Assembly (NCBI GenBank): GCA_030562195.1
Contig: JAUJPP010000004.1
Span: forward strand, 1,214,179-1,278,178
Origin: Nipponacmea schrenckii
Lineage: Eukaryota; Mollusca; Gastropoda; Lottiidae
Length of the DNA stretch: 64,000 nucleotides
Reading direction: 5' to 3'
Shown piece by piece: positions 40,532 to 50,390 of this stretch. The position numbers were made by a program, and so were the translations under genes. Position 1 is the first letter of the stretch. Each line of letters starts with the position of its first letter. The notes below the pieces were generated by a model. It made no database searches and was not told where the DNA came from. It saw only the letters and a list, made by a program, of their open reading frames with translations.

Positions 40532-41683
40532 GATCCTGAAGAACTACGTATCCATCTGAACAGCATCCATCCTAGGATTCAATTCACAACTGAAAGTGAA
40601 AATACCGACCAACAACTAGCGTTCCTTGATGTCCTAATATCACGAAAGGATGAAAGTCTTGCCACAACAGTGTACAGAAAACCAACCCACACAGACCAAT
40701 ATGTCCACAACTCATCCAACCACCCAATGACAGTCAAAACAGGAATAATCTCAACCCTTACACGCCGTGCCAACATCATATGCAATCAAGAATCGCTAGA
40801 AGATGAACTCAACCACCTAAAACAGTCCTTCATCAACTTCAACAAATATAACCCAAAACTGGTGAACAAGGTTATGAAGAACACTCTAACACCCACTTGA
40901 AAAAAACCTAAACCGCCTAAATCTCCGGTATTTTTCAGCATCCCTTATGTAGGAACCATCAGCTACCACATAAAAAGGATACTGACCCAACAAATAGGAG
41001 CTACAGTAGCATTCTCAGGCACAACGTCCTTAAAAACCTTGGTTCATGCAGGAAGAATGGAAGAACCCAACCCGGACCCTAAATGTGTAGTATACAAAAT
41101 TGACTGTAGTTGCAAGAAATCTTACATTGGGGAAACATCTAGACCTATATCAGTACGAATAGAAGAACACAGAACGGCATGTAATAAACGCAAATCTGAA
41201 GATTCTGCTATAGCTGAACACTATTTAAAAGATAGGCGCCACAGAATCAGATGGAATAGTGTTGAACTTCTTGCAACCAACCATAATTCATGGAAAAACA
41301 GAAAACTGAGAGAAGCCATCGAAATAAAAAAGCACAAGCCAGAACTTAACCGTGATGTAGGATACTATATCCCTAACGTTTGGAATGGACTATTTGATTA
41401 ATTAACTACCTCTCATCTTATGGCTTCCCTAACCCCTCTTGATCTACCCATGTTAATCCTTGTTGGTTTAATTATGGCTTCCGTAATTAGAGTGCTAATC
41501 ATGTGTTTGTTTTTCTTTTATCTATATATATTGTTAGTCCTGTTAAGTTTTTATTCATTTCTCTTGATAACGCTGCCTGTATGAGCATGTGAAACGTTGA
41601 GTTAATAAATTGTTAGAAATAGTATATCCATATATCTTGTGCTTCTTTACCTATGCCTATTTCTATATGTCTTATAAACAGTA
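40532..41683 (+). pseudogene. Penelope-like element 1a, 5'-truncated
   Basis: Starts inside the reverse transcriptase at DPEELRIHLNSIHPRIQF and continues LAFLDVLISRKDE, VYRKPTHTDQYVH, then a linker and the GIY-YIG endonuclease (41039-41401) with CVVYKIDCSCKKSYIGET and ELNRDVGYYIPNVW. A TGA at about 40898 splits RT and nuclease. It ends with the same 3' tail as the next unit (to 41683). Upstream partial copy plus downstream fuller copy is the usual tandem layout of Penelope-like elements. Confidence 0.85.
41603..41645 (+). repeat. PLE tail segment resembling the 54-bp satellite
   Basis: TAATAAA followed by TAGAAATAGTATATCC and ATATATCTTGTGCTTC. The satellite unit has TAATAAA, TAGAAGTAGTATATCT (or CC) and ATATATCTTGTGTTTC in the same order with a 2-bp spacing difference. 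The same segment occurs in unit 1b at 44250-44292. Confidence 0.75.
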
Positions 41684-44330
41684 CATTACACACCATTATG
41701 GAGGTGAGACATTGAGTTTAATCAACAGGTTGAAAACTACGCAATATAAATATGATAAATCATGTGTTAACCTTTTTTTCCCTTCTTAGATGTAGAGACA
41801 GGAATGTCATTCCACACGGGTTAAAAGTACGATCCCCAGTCAAATCCCTATCAGCGTCAAAAATAGTTTATGAAGCTAGTAGATTACTTGTCAAAGAACG
41901 CATCAGCCACTACAGAAGTTCTAAATCCACCCTCCACAACTTAAAAAGCAAGTTACTGACCAAACTTAAGGAAATCCTTTCCCCACCAGATTATGATAAC
42001 CGAAAATGCCAATACCAGAATAATAGAAGAATCCAAGTCGAAACAGAAGAATAAGTTAGCCAAACTCATCAAGAATAAGCGTAAAACTGACCAATCAAAC
42101 CACACCAACATACCAACGGATTATATGAAGAAAACAGTAGTCAATATATCATCTAAACCTCTCACCACTGATCAGATCAACTTACTAGCCAAGGGTCTGA
42201 ATTACCGCACCACCACCAAAGCCATACCTAAAGTAATCTTCGTCACCAATATTGAGAATGGACTCCAACAATTGGCTCCCAATGGAAAAATTGATCATAT
42301 AAGACACCAAATCCTCAACATCATCCAAAAAGCTAAACCACAAAGACCAAATCTAAGCAACCAAGACAGATTAGCCATTAAAGAACTCAACCAAGACCAA
42401 ACCATCACTATTGTACCAGCTGACAAAGGGAAGGCAACAGTAGTGATAGATACCAACCACTTAGATGAATAAGTAGAAACCAGTCTTGCGGATCAAACTA
42501 CATACCAAAAATCCAAAACTAACCCCACAACCACTCTTAACGGAAAATTAAAGCGGAAACTTAAAGAACTAGAAGAGAAGAAAGAAATAGATGAAGCGCT
42601 ACATAAACAGCTCCATATAACTCACCCCACCCCACCTTACGCTAAAGCACAGATCAAAAACCATAAAGACCCAGTTAAAGTAAGAATCCTTGTATGTTCC
42701 AGGAACAGTGTGCACTATAAATTATCCCAATACCTCACCAAACTACTTGCCCCACTTGGTAAAACAGCTAAATCTTATGTTAAAGATTCGTCCCACTTTT
42801 GTAGTCTCATAAAATCCGCCCAATACACAGGTAAAATAATTAGTTATGATGTAATTGACCTCTTCACCAATGTGCCTACTGACTCTGTATTAGACATCCT
42901 CACTAATCGTGTATCAGCTGTCCTCCCAGATCTAAATACCAAACTTAGTGTCAACAGTATTGTGGAACTAGTTAAATGTGCATATCAACAACATACTTCG
43001 CTTGGGAAAAAAGAAATTTACAAACAAGTACATGGCCTACCAATTGGATCACCTATTAGCCCACTCCTTACTGAAATATATATGACGTACTTTGAAAAAC
43101 TAGCCTTATCGACAGCCCCTTACCAACCCCAATGCTGGCTACGAAAGGTGGACGATACATTTTTCATAATAGATAGTACCAAAGATCCTGAAGAACTACG
43201 TATCCATCTGAACAGCATCCATCCTAGGATTCAATTCACAACTGAAAGTGAAAATACCGACCAACAACTAGCGTTCCTTGATATCCTAATATCACGAAAG
43301 GATGAAAGTCTTGCCACAACAGTGTACAGAAAACCAACCCACACAGACCAATATGTCCACAACTCATCCAACCACCCAATGACAGTCAAAACAGGAATAA
43401 TCTCAACCCTTACACGCCGTGCCAACATCATATGCAATCAAGAATCGCTAGAAGATGAAATCAACCACCTAAAACAGTCCTTCATCAACTTCAACAAATA
43501 TAACCCCAAAAATGGTGAACAAGGTTATGAAGAACACTCTAACACCCACTTGTAAAAAACCTAAACCGCCTAAATCTCCGGTATTTTTCAGCATCCCTTA
43601 TGTAGGAACCATCAGCTACCACATAAAAAGGATACTGACCCAACAAATAGGAGCTACAGTAGCATTCTCAGGCACAACGTCCTTAAAAACCTTGGTTCAT
43701 GCAGAAGGAAGAACCCAACCCGGACCCTAAATGTGTAGTATACAAAATTGACTGTAGTTGCAAGAAATCTTACATTGGGGAAACATCTAGACCTATATCA
43801 GTACGAATAGAAGAACACAGAACGGCATGTAATAAACGCAATCTGAAGATTCTGCTATAGCTGAACACTATTTAAAAGATAGGCGCCACAGAATCAGATG
43901 GAATAGTGTTGAACTTCTTGCAACCAACCATAATTCATGGAAAAACAGAAAACTGAGAGAAGCCATCGAAATAAAAAAGCACAAGCCAGAACTTAACCGT
44001 GATGTAGGATACTATATCCCTAACGTTTGGAATGGACTATTTGATTAATTAACTACCTCTCATCTTATGGCTTCCCTAACCCCTCTTGATCTACCCATGT
44101 TAATCCTTGTTGGTTTAATTATGGCTTCCGTAATTAGAGTGCTAATCATGTGTTTGTTTTTCTTTTATCTATATATATTGTTAGTCCTGTTAAGTTTTTA
44201 TTCATTTCACTTGATAACGCTGCCTGTATGAGCATGTGAAACGTTGAGTTAATAAATTGTTAGAAATAGTATATCCATATATCTTGTGCTTCTTTACCTA
44301 TGCCTATTTCTATATGTCTTATAAACAGTA
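41684..44330 (+). pseudogene. Penelope-like element 1b, near full length
   Basis: Penelope-like retroelement: reverse transcriptase plus C-terminal GIY-YIG endonuclease. N-terminal part 41790-42470 shows NISSKPLTTDQINLLAKGLN and TIVPADKGKATVV. After an in-frame TAA at 42470-42472 the same frame goes on through SYDVIDLFTNVP, GLPIGSPISPLLTEIYMTYF, the catalytic WLRKVDDTFF (here K-V-D-D, about 43141) and LAFLDILISRKDE. A frameshift near 43506 and smaller indels near 43706 and 43842 damage the linker and nuclease (CSCKKSYIGET at about 43755). An early frameshift lies near 41993-42050. Not functional, but very close to unit 1a over the shared 3' half. Confidence 0.85.
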
Positions 44331-44637
44331 AAAGATAATTAGTTTGGTTTATAAGTATTTGTTCTTCTTTGAATTTCCACTAGCCAACCCCCCCCCCCTC
44401 AATCCCCATTTTTATTAGTATTTGCATCCAAATAATGAGCATAATGAAGAATCATAATAATGTAAACAAACTGTGGGACTAGCTGGGGCCTAACAATACT
44501 GAGTATGGTATATTGCTGCAGTAAGCCAATTATTAACCTACTGTGCTATGACACTGTACAGTATAGTGAACAGATGTTATGTAATTGAAATCTCTATGAT
44601 CAAAGTCTAAAAGACCAGACATACAAGAAATACCTTT
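44331..44637 (+). other. Mutator-like copy 1, right part before nuclease
   Basis: Matches 46798-47118. Contains a poly-C run (44389-44398) and no reading frame of note. Confidence 0.5.
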
Positions 44638-45075
44638 TTACAGTTTTAAATGTAACAGACACATGGCATACCTATCATGGCCTTGACAGGCATGAACCGA
44701 AACACAATGTTGTCTGTTATTGTTTATGTGGTGGGGCTCAAGGCTAAAATGTTCGATATTAATACATAATGAGTTATGACACATATGGGAACAGTCCAAT
44801 TTCGATGGCAGAACGAAATCTTCAGTCATGGAAATCATGAAAGCCAATCTGTGTACATTCATGGTCTTTCTTCTATGACTGATGGGACACTTAAAAGATA
44901 TAACCCCATACTTCCCATTTGATGTCAAAGCCCCCTGCCATATCCTGCAGGAATTATTTGTGGCCACAACCGATGAATTGGCAAGTTTTCTACAAAGATC
45001 CTCTTTGATAACATCCATTTTGTAAAAAACATGTGGAGGAACACAAATATTTACAATTTTGATACATTGTTGCAT
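44638..45075 (-). CDS. I-PpoI-type His-Me finger endonuclease, copy 1
   Basis: A 145-residue intact minus-strand frame with an ATG start. It matches the His-Me (beta-beta-alpha metal, zf-His_Me) endonucleases typified by the homing enzyme I-PpoI. Cys43 (SCRIWQGA) and Cys99, Cys104, His109 would form zinc site 1; Cys124, Cys130, His133, Cys139 zinc site 2. His97 (CSHMCHN) corresponds to the catalytic His98 and Asn118 (NNNR) to the metal-binding Asn119 of I-PpoI, with a constant offset of one. The protein would be a small DNA endonuclease. It lies inside the Mutator-like element, opposite to the transposase. It differs from copy 2 at four residues, none catalytic or zinc-binding. Its role in transposition or element spread is unknown. 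Confidence 0.75.
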   Translation of the reverse strand: MQQCIKIVNICVPPHVFYKMDVIKEDLCRKLANSSVVATNNSCRIWQGALTSNGKYGVISFKCPISHRRKTMNVHRLAFMISMTEDFVLPSKLDCSHMCHNSLCINIEHFSLEPHHINNNRQHCVSVHACQGHDRYAMCLLHLKL

Positions 45076-45276
45076 TGTTTATATGCATAACATTGGCTAA
45101 AATGGCCATTTTTACTAAAATTTGCAACAAAATGAAATTTTTGCAAAAAATTATTGCAAATATTGCAAAAACCAGTAATTAAACCATATATGTATCTTTC
45201 CTGAAGATTTCATACAAAATCATGCACAACTTTTTGAAATATACCACTTATAAAGAAGCTTACCTTCATTGATTCA

Positions 45277-45743
45277 GGACTTAGTCCACTAATTCATTTG
45301 CCATCTGTTTCCATGTTAAATCACGAAATTCAAACTGCTATAACTTTTTCCAGAAATCTCGTTGAAAACTTTCCAATATGTCACATGAAAGCCTGGCCAA
45401 TACTTAGTTTCTGTACAAAAATTCAATATAGCATGACCATGAAAATTTTGAACTAGTCAAAATGAAAGTAGACCACTACCGGATATCAACATCCACTTGA
45501 CTGTCACTGCACACAAAACCACTATTTTTAGAAATAACCTTCCGCCAATTAAATTTCTCATTATCTCAGAAATTCTGAAAGAAAATGCAATTTCAGACAT
45601 CAAATTTCAAATCTAGACCAAAAAGTAGTCAAAAATGGGCATGCAAAAACCCAAAAAGGAAGGGAGAAAGAGGATTTCTAAAAATAGAACGGACTAAATT
45701 CGTATACAATCATTAGCATAAAATGTTTTACTGGACTAAGTCC
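45277..45743. mobile_element. Possible nested MITE or element end (GGACTTAGTCC)
   Basis: GGACTTAGTCCACTAA at 45277 and TTACTGGACTAAGTCC ending at 45743 are inverted and extend a few bases beyond the self-complementary core. Both copies of the Mutator-like unit carry this segment (also 47758-48205). It either is a small TIR element that inserted before duplication or forms the right end of the larger unit. No coding capacity. Confidence 0.4.
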
Positions 45744-45877
45744 TATATAGGGGGGCAATTTTTTTTTATTGTCTTAGCTTGTTTTACAACATCTCTGGAA
45801 GATCCTGTCCAAAAATTATGCAAATAAACCTAAAAGTTTGCAAATGATAGTGTTTTTACTGTTGCTCCCAATTTCCT
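45744..45877. other. Spacer between the two Mutator-like copies
   Basis: About 134 bp with a G run and a T run; not found elsewhere in the window. Confidence 0.5.
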
Positions 45878-46230
45878 ATGAAAGGCTATATTAACAAATA
45901 GTAAACTAGTATACGTACAATTCTAAATTGGTAATAACTTTCTTATATATGAAGATAATTCAGTTCTGTAAAAATATTAAAGATCATTGATCTAAACCAA
46001 ACCTGAAAAAATTAAATTATACAGAATTGGGGTAAAATTTATTATGTAATATTAACTTCGCACATCATTCCATCTGTTTGTACTTCGAAAACCACAGTAC
46101 TTCCTAAAACTAATGACAATTGCAGAAATACAAATAACATAGACCATAATATTTTCTAGAATGACTTTAAAAAGGCCATATATATCCATTAGGGAGTGAA
46201 TTTAAGTAACAACTGTTATATAACTCATCT

Positions 46231-46746
46231 ATGTTTCTGGCTTCAAACAATTTAACAAGCCTACAAATGAATGACAATGATAAGTTTTTGTTAAACGAAC
46301 TGTTAAAAATAAGATTAAGTGAGGAAGCCATCGACAAGACTTGTTTCAATACAGACACGCAGAAGTGTGAGTCAATAAACAGAAGCATAAGCATTTCACT
46401 TCCCAAAAATGTGAATTACGGGAGAAATGCTATGGGAAGGCTTTCATCGACGATCCTAAGATCAAATCTCGGGGTAAAGGAGGCCACAGAAACTAAGGCA
46501 GAGTTTTTGGGAGCAAAACTGTCTCCTAAGACTTTGCAATAATTGTCCAGTATTGAGAAACAATCATTGTACTATAGACAATATGAAAAAAGACCAGAAG
46601 TTAAAAGAAGAAAGCTTTTCTCTCGAGGAAATAAAATTTATGATTTTGCAAAATATAAGAAATCAAATTCAACTGATAGTGGTTACAGAAAAGGACAATT
46701 AGACATACCAAGTGTATCTCAGGATGATGAACATTCTTATACTTAA
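46231..46746 (+). pseudogene. Mutator/Phantom-like transposase, C-terminal part
   Basis: The frame shows KIRLSEEAIDKTCFNTDTQK, then CESINRSISISLPKNVNYGR, then GRLSSTILRSNLG, the C-terminal signature of Phantom-type Mutator transposases. A TAA at 46540-46542 interrupts the same frame, which continues to 46746 with a Lys/Arg-rich end (EVKRRKLFSRGNK). The N-terminal two thirds are absent; the segment joining it to the end of the copy-1 fragment is missing from both copies, so no complete transposase exists here. Confidence 0.7.
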
Positions 46747-47118
46747 TGATGTAATGCTTGTAAAAACTGTATTATTTGCACTGAAAATGAAAAAGAAAAG
46801 ATAATTAGTTTGGTTTATAAGTATTTGTGTTCTTCTTTGAATTTCCACTAGCCTAAGATCCAGACCCCCCCCCCCACCCTCAATCCCCATTTTTATTAGT
46901 ATTTGCATCCAAATAATAAGCATAATTAAGAATCATAATAATGTAAACAAACTGTGGGACTAGCTGGGGCCTAACAATACTGAGTATGGTATATTGCTGC
47001 AGTAAGCCAATTATTAACCTACTGTGCTATGACACTGTACAGTATAGTGAACAGATGTTATGTAATTGAAATCTCTATGATCAAAGTCTAAAAGACCAGA
47101 CATACAAGAAATACCTTT

Positions 47119-47556
47119 TTACAGTTTTAAATGTAACAGACACATGGCATACCTCTCATGGCCTTGACAGGCATGAACCGAAACACAATGTTGTCTGTTA
47201 TTGTTTATGTGGTGGGGCTCAAGGCTAAGATGTACGATATTAATACATAATGAGTTATGACACAAATGGGAACAGTCCAATTTCGATGGCAGAACGAAAT
47301 CTTCAGTCATGGAAATCATGAAAGCCAATCTGTGTACATTCATGGTCTTTCTTCTATGACTGATGGGACACTTAAAAGATATAACCCCATACTTCCCATT
47401 TGATGTCAAAGCCCCCTGCCATATCCTGCAGGAATTATTTGTGGCCACAACCGATGAATTGGCAAGTTTTCTACAAAGATCCTCTTTGATAACATCCATT
47501 TTGTAAAAAACATGTGGAGGAACACAAATATTTACAATTTTGATACATTGTTGCAT
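47119..47556 (-). CDS. I-PpoI-type His-Me finger endonuclease, copy 2
   Basis: A 145-residue intact frame, 97 percent identical to copy 1: Leu98, Val108, Leu110 and Glu134 replace Met, Glu, Phe and Asp. All proposed zinc ligands (Cys43, 99, 104, 124, 130, 139; His109, 133), catalytic His97 and Asn118 are kept. It remains open although the accompanying transposase is deleted and carries a stop. Start, position and orientation relative to the element are the same as in copy 1. Confidence 0.75.
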   Translation of the reverse strand: MQQCIKIVNICVPPHVFYKMDVIKEDLCRKLANSSVVATNNSCRIWQGALTSNGKYGVISFKCPISHRRKTMNVHRLAFMISMTEDFVLPSKLDCSHLCHNSLCINIVHLSLEPHHINNNRQHCVSVHACQGHERYAMCLLHLKL

Positions 47557-47757
47557 TGTTTATATGCATAACATTGGCTAAAATGGCCCTTTTTACTAAA
47601 ATTTGCAACAAAATGAAATTTTTGCAAAAAATTATTGCAAATATTGCAAAAACCAGTAATTAAACCATATATGTATCTTTCCTGAAGATTTCATACAAAA
47701 TCATGGACAACTTTTTGAAATATACCACTTATAAAGAAGCTTACCTTCATTGATTCA

Positions 47758-48205
47758 GGACTTAGTCCACTAATTCATTTGCCATCTGTTTCCATGTTAA
47801 ATCACGAAATTCAAACTGCTATAACTTTTTCCAGAAATCTCGTTGAAAACTTTCCAATATGTCACATGAAAGCCTGGCCAATACTTAGTTTCTGTACAAA
47901 AATTCAATATAGCATGACCATGAAAATTTTGAACTAGTCAAAATGAAAGTAGACCACTACCGGATATCAACATCCACTTGACTGTCACTGCACACAAAAC
48001 CACTATTTTTAGAAATAACCTTCCGCCAATTAAATTTCTCATTATCTCAGAAATTCAGACATCAAATTTCAAATCTAGACCAAAAAGTAGTCAAAAATGG
48101 GCATGCAAAAACCCAAAAAGGAAGGGAGAAAGAGGATTTCTAAAAATAGAACGGACTAAATTTGTATACAATCATTAGCATAAAATGTTTTACTGGACTA
48201 AGTCC
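47758..48205. mobile_element. Second copy of the GGACTTAGTCC-ended segment
   Basis: As 45277-45743, but shorter by about 20 bp because a GAAAGAAAATGCAATTT-type segment is missing near 48056. Flanks differ on the right only. Confidence 0.4.
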
Positions 48206-48289
48206 ATGAGCCACAGTTTGTAATTATCTCCCTTGATTTAGTTGTCCATGTTCGTTTGATAATAAACGTTATTTAAATGCTGTGTGTTT

Positions 48290-48985
48290 CTCCTGGTTTG
48301 CCGTGTCATATAAAGGGTTAACTATCAATATTACTGGCGTGAAGATTCTTATAATGGGCATAAACTATCTTGCTTGCTTTATTACTGGTTGTATTGAAGG
48401 GGACGACAAAGGGTACTATGCCCAATCTGTGGTGAATATTAAGTCCTATGGGGCTTGCTGTATTTAATTCTCAATCCAATGGGCTTCCCAAGATTGATCG
48501 AATTCGGTTTTCATCTTCCAGCAGGTCGATTTCTATGCGCTCAATTATGAGATCGTGGTCAAGATTGAATTGATTAGAAACAGGCTTGTCGTTTTTAAAT
48601 TTAATATATGATCTGTGACCATTAAAACGAGTGTCTAATTTGTTCTTTGTTTCCCCGATATTTTGCTTGTGACATTTTTTACATGAAATTAAGTATATTA
48701 CATTCGGGTTTTCACATGTTAGATGCTCTTGGATCGGGTATCTTTTATTCGTAGAGTTACTTAAAACTAATGCGTTTCTGATATAAAGGGACATGTTTTG
48801 CATCTGGTTGACATACTCGGGGCACTCCTTAAGCCTTGAGGTTCTTCGGCATACAGTCTATTTTTAGCTGCTATCTGTGCTAAGGTGGAATTTTTTATTT
48901 TTCGTCCAGAGATGTCTTCAACCCATTTCGAAACAATATTAAGCTCATGCAATTTGACCCATCCAAAATCACCATTCGTAAGCAA
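48290..48985 (-). pseudogene. GIY-YIG endonuclease module (Neptune-like), minus
   Basis: On minus it begins TNGDFGWVKLHELNIVSKW, passes RCKTCPFIS, and continues in another frame with CENPNVIYLISCKKCHKQ, IGETKNKLDTRF and PVSNQFNLDHD, the GIY-YIG nuclease form seen at the end of Penelope-like (Neptune-type) elements. Frameshifts near 48790 and near 48490 break it; a further part (LNIHHRLGI, TTSNKASKIV) is still readable down to about 48290. No reverse transcriptase precedes it. Its 5' side joins directly to the ankyrin-SOCS tail, in the same orientation. Confidence 0.7.
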
Positions 48986-50390
48986 ATCTTATAAAATAGA
49001 GAGACGGAGGGCCTGGGACATATACCTCCTCCCTCCAGGGGCCCAAATGAAAAAAAAAAAACAAATTGGTTGGAGACAAAAAAAAAAGTTTACCATATAC
49101 AATACATTTTTTTTTAATAAACAACATAATTATCATAATATATACAATAATAAATACTGTTATTATAACAGTGATATATAATATCAATAAGTCATATACA
49201 GATTATAAACAATAGAGACTATTAATATAGTATTCTATAACCTGCCAAAAATTAACTTAAATCGACTGATCATTTCATTATCAAAAACATCATAAATTAT
49301 CAACGGAAATATTTTATTTACATCAATGTATATCTACTGAATTTGTTTTAAACTGGTTAATTAAACATAGAACGTACTAATTGTTAATTAATCAGGTTGA
49401 CCTAATTTTGTTGTTCAAGTTTAGAACGATTCAATATTATTAGTTGAAACCTTGAGAATAAGTAGGAAATATATTTCTCTATAATAACGTGTTTATTTTG
49501 TTAAACTCCGTACAGTAATTTCTTACACACCAATCAAAATCAATAACGAACGTTAAAAGTTTCACGTAATGTTGTAATGTTTAAATAGTTTTGATGTTTA
49601 AAAATTAACAGTTGGATTTATTTAGTTAAAATATTTAGATACGTTCAGCGACACAATACGCTACTTATAATTCATAAATTTAAGCCAAAAACAAATTGAC
49701 CTACAAAAAACAAAATGCCTCTTAAAGATAATTTCAATGTTTCTGTCAATTAGTAAAATTGATTTTTAATTCAACCTAATTAGTCAATTAGATTCTTGAA
49801 ATCTTGATTATTAATTATTTGACAGCAGCTCAAAATAGAAACCAAATGGATAGAACAACTGGTAATAGAATAATTGAATGTGTGTTAATTAAGCAATGAT
49901 TCCAACTTGAACAACATTAAATTGACATCAAATATATTTCTTACTCTGAATCTCAATCTGAATTTAAATCTAGTCCAGTACGGAAGGGCATTATTACCTA
50001 AAGTCTATGCTATATAGAAATATCTAATTCACTAATGTTATGTAGATAATACAGATATTTTATGTAATAAGTTGAAAGTTGCCCGTTAACATACCAGTAA
50101 TATACAAGACGTACGTAACAATTCATATGTTTTATGTTTAATGTGAAAACACAAAACACATCTAACAAAAGTCAAATATTAAATCTAAAACTAAACCTCT
50201 TACATAATGTTTTGTCTGCAATCGCATTCCATAAAACATTTGAACTTTTAAACTTTTCATGCGTCACAAGTTTTTTTGTCTCTTTACTTAAAACATTAGT
50301 ATCTTTACTTTAGACATATAACACAGAATCGGTTTAATGATGACGTCTCATTGCTAAGTCTAGAAAAGACCAGTAGGCCTATATCTAAAT
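48986..50390 (-). repeat. Ankyrin-SOCS copy C 3' tail
   Basis: Reverse-complement counterpart of 10724-11735 and 62597-63650, continuing past the ACTGTTAT palindrome (about 49160-49176) into the GIY-YIG module. It preserves, at 50288-50291, the uninterrupted TTAA that was used by the MITE in copy D. Confidence 0.85.

Larger units (their letters stand above)
38805..45743 (+). mobile_element. Mutator/Phantom-like transposon copy 1, with nested Penelope pair
   Basis: Its left 351 bp (38805-39155) equal 45878-46228 and its right part (44331-45743) equals 46798-48205, which defines the unit by comparison with copy 2. It carries the N-terminal part of the transposase on plus and an endonuclease on minus. 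Two Penelope-like units (40532-44330) sit between these parts. It entered the ankyrin tail at ACCA-ATGAAAGG. Terminal inverted repeats are not evident, so the true ends could differ. Confidence 0.65.
45878..48205 (+). mobile_element. Mutator/Phantom-like transposon copy 2, internally deleted
   Basis: Left 351 bp as in copy 1, then a direct jump at 46228 to the C-terminal part of the transposase, then the endonuclease on minus and the right end. The promoter, start and N-terminal domain of the transposase are missing. It lies directly downstream of copy 1 in the same orientation. Confidence 0.65.
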
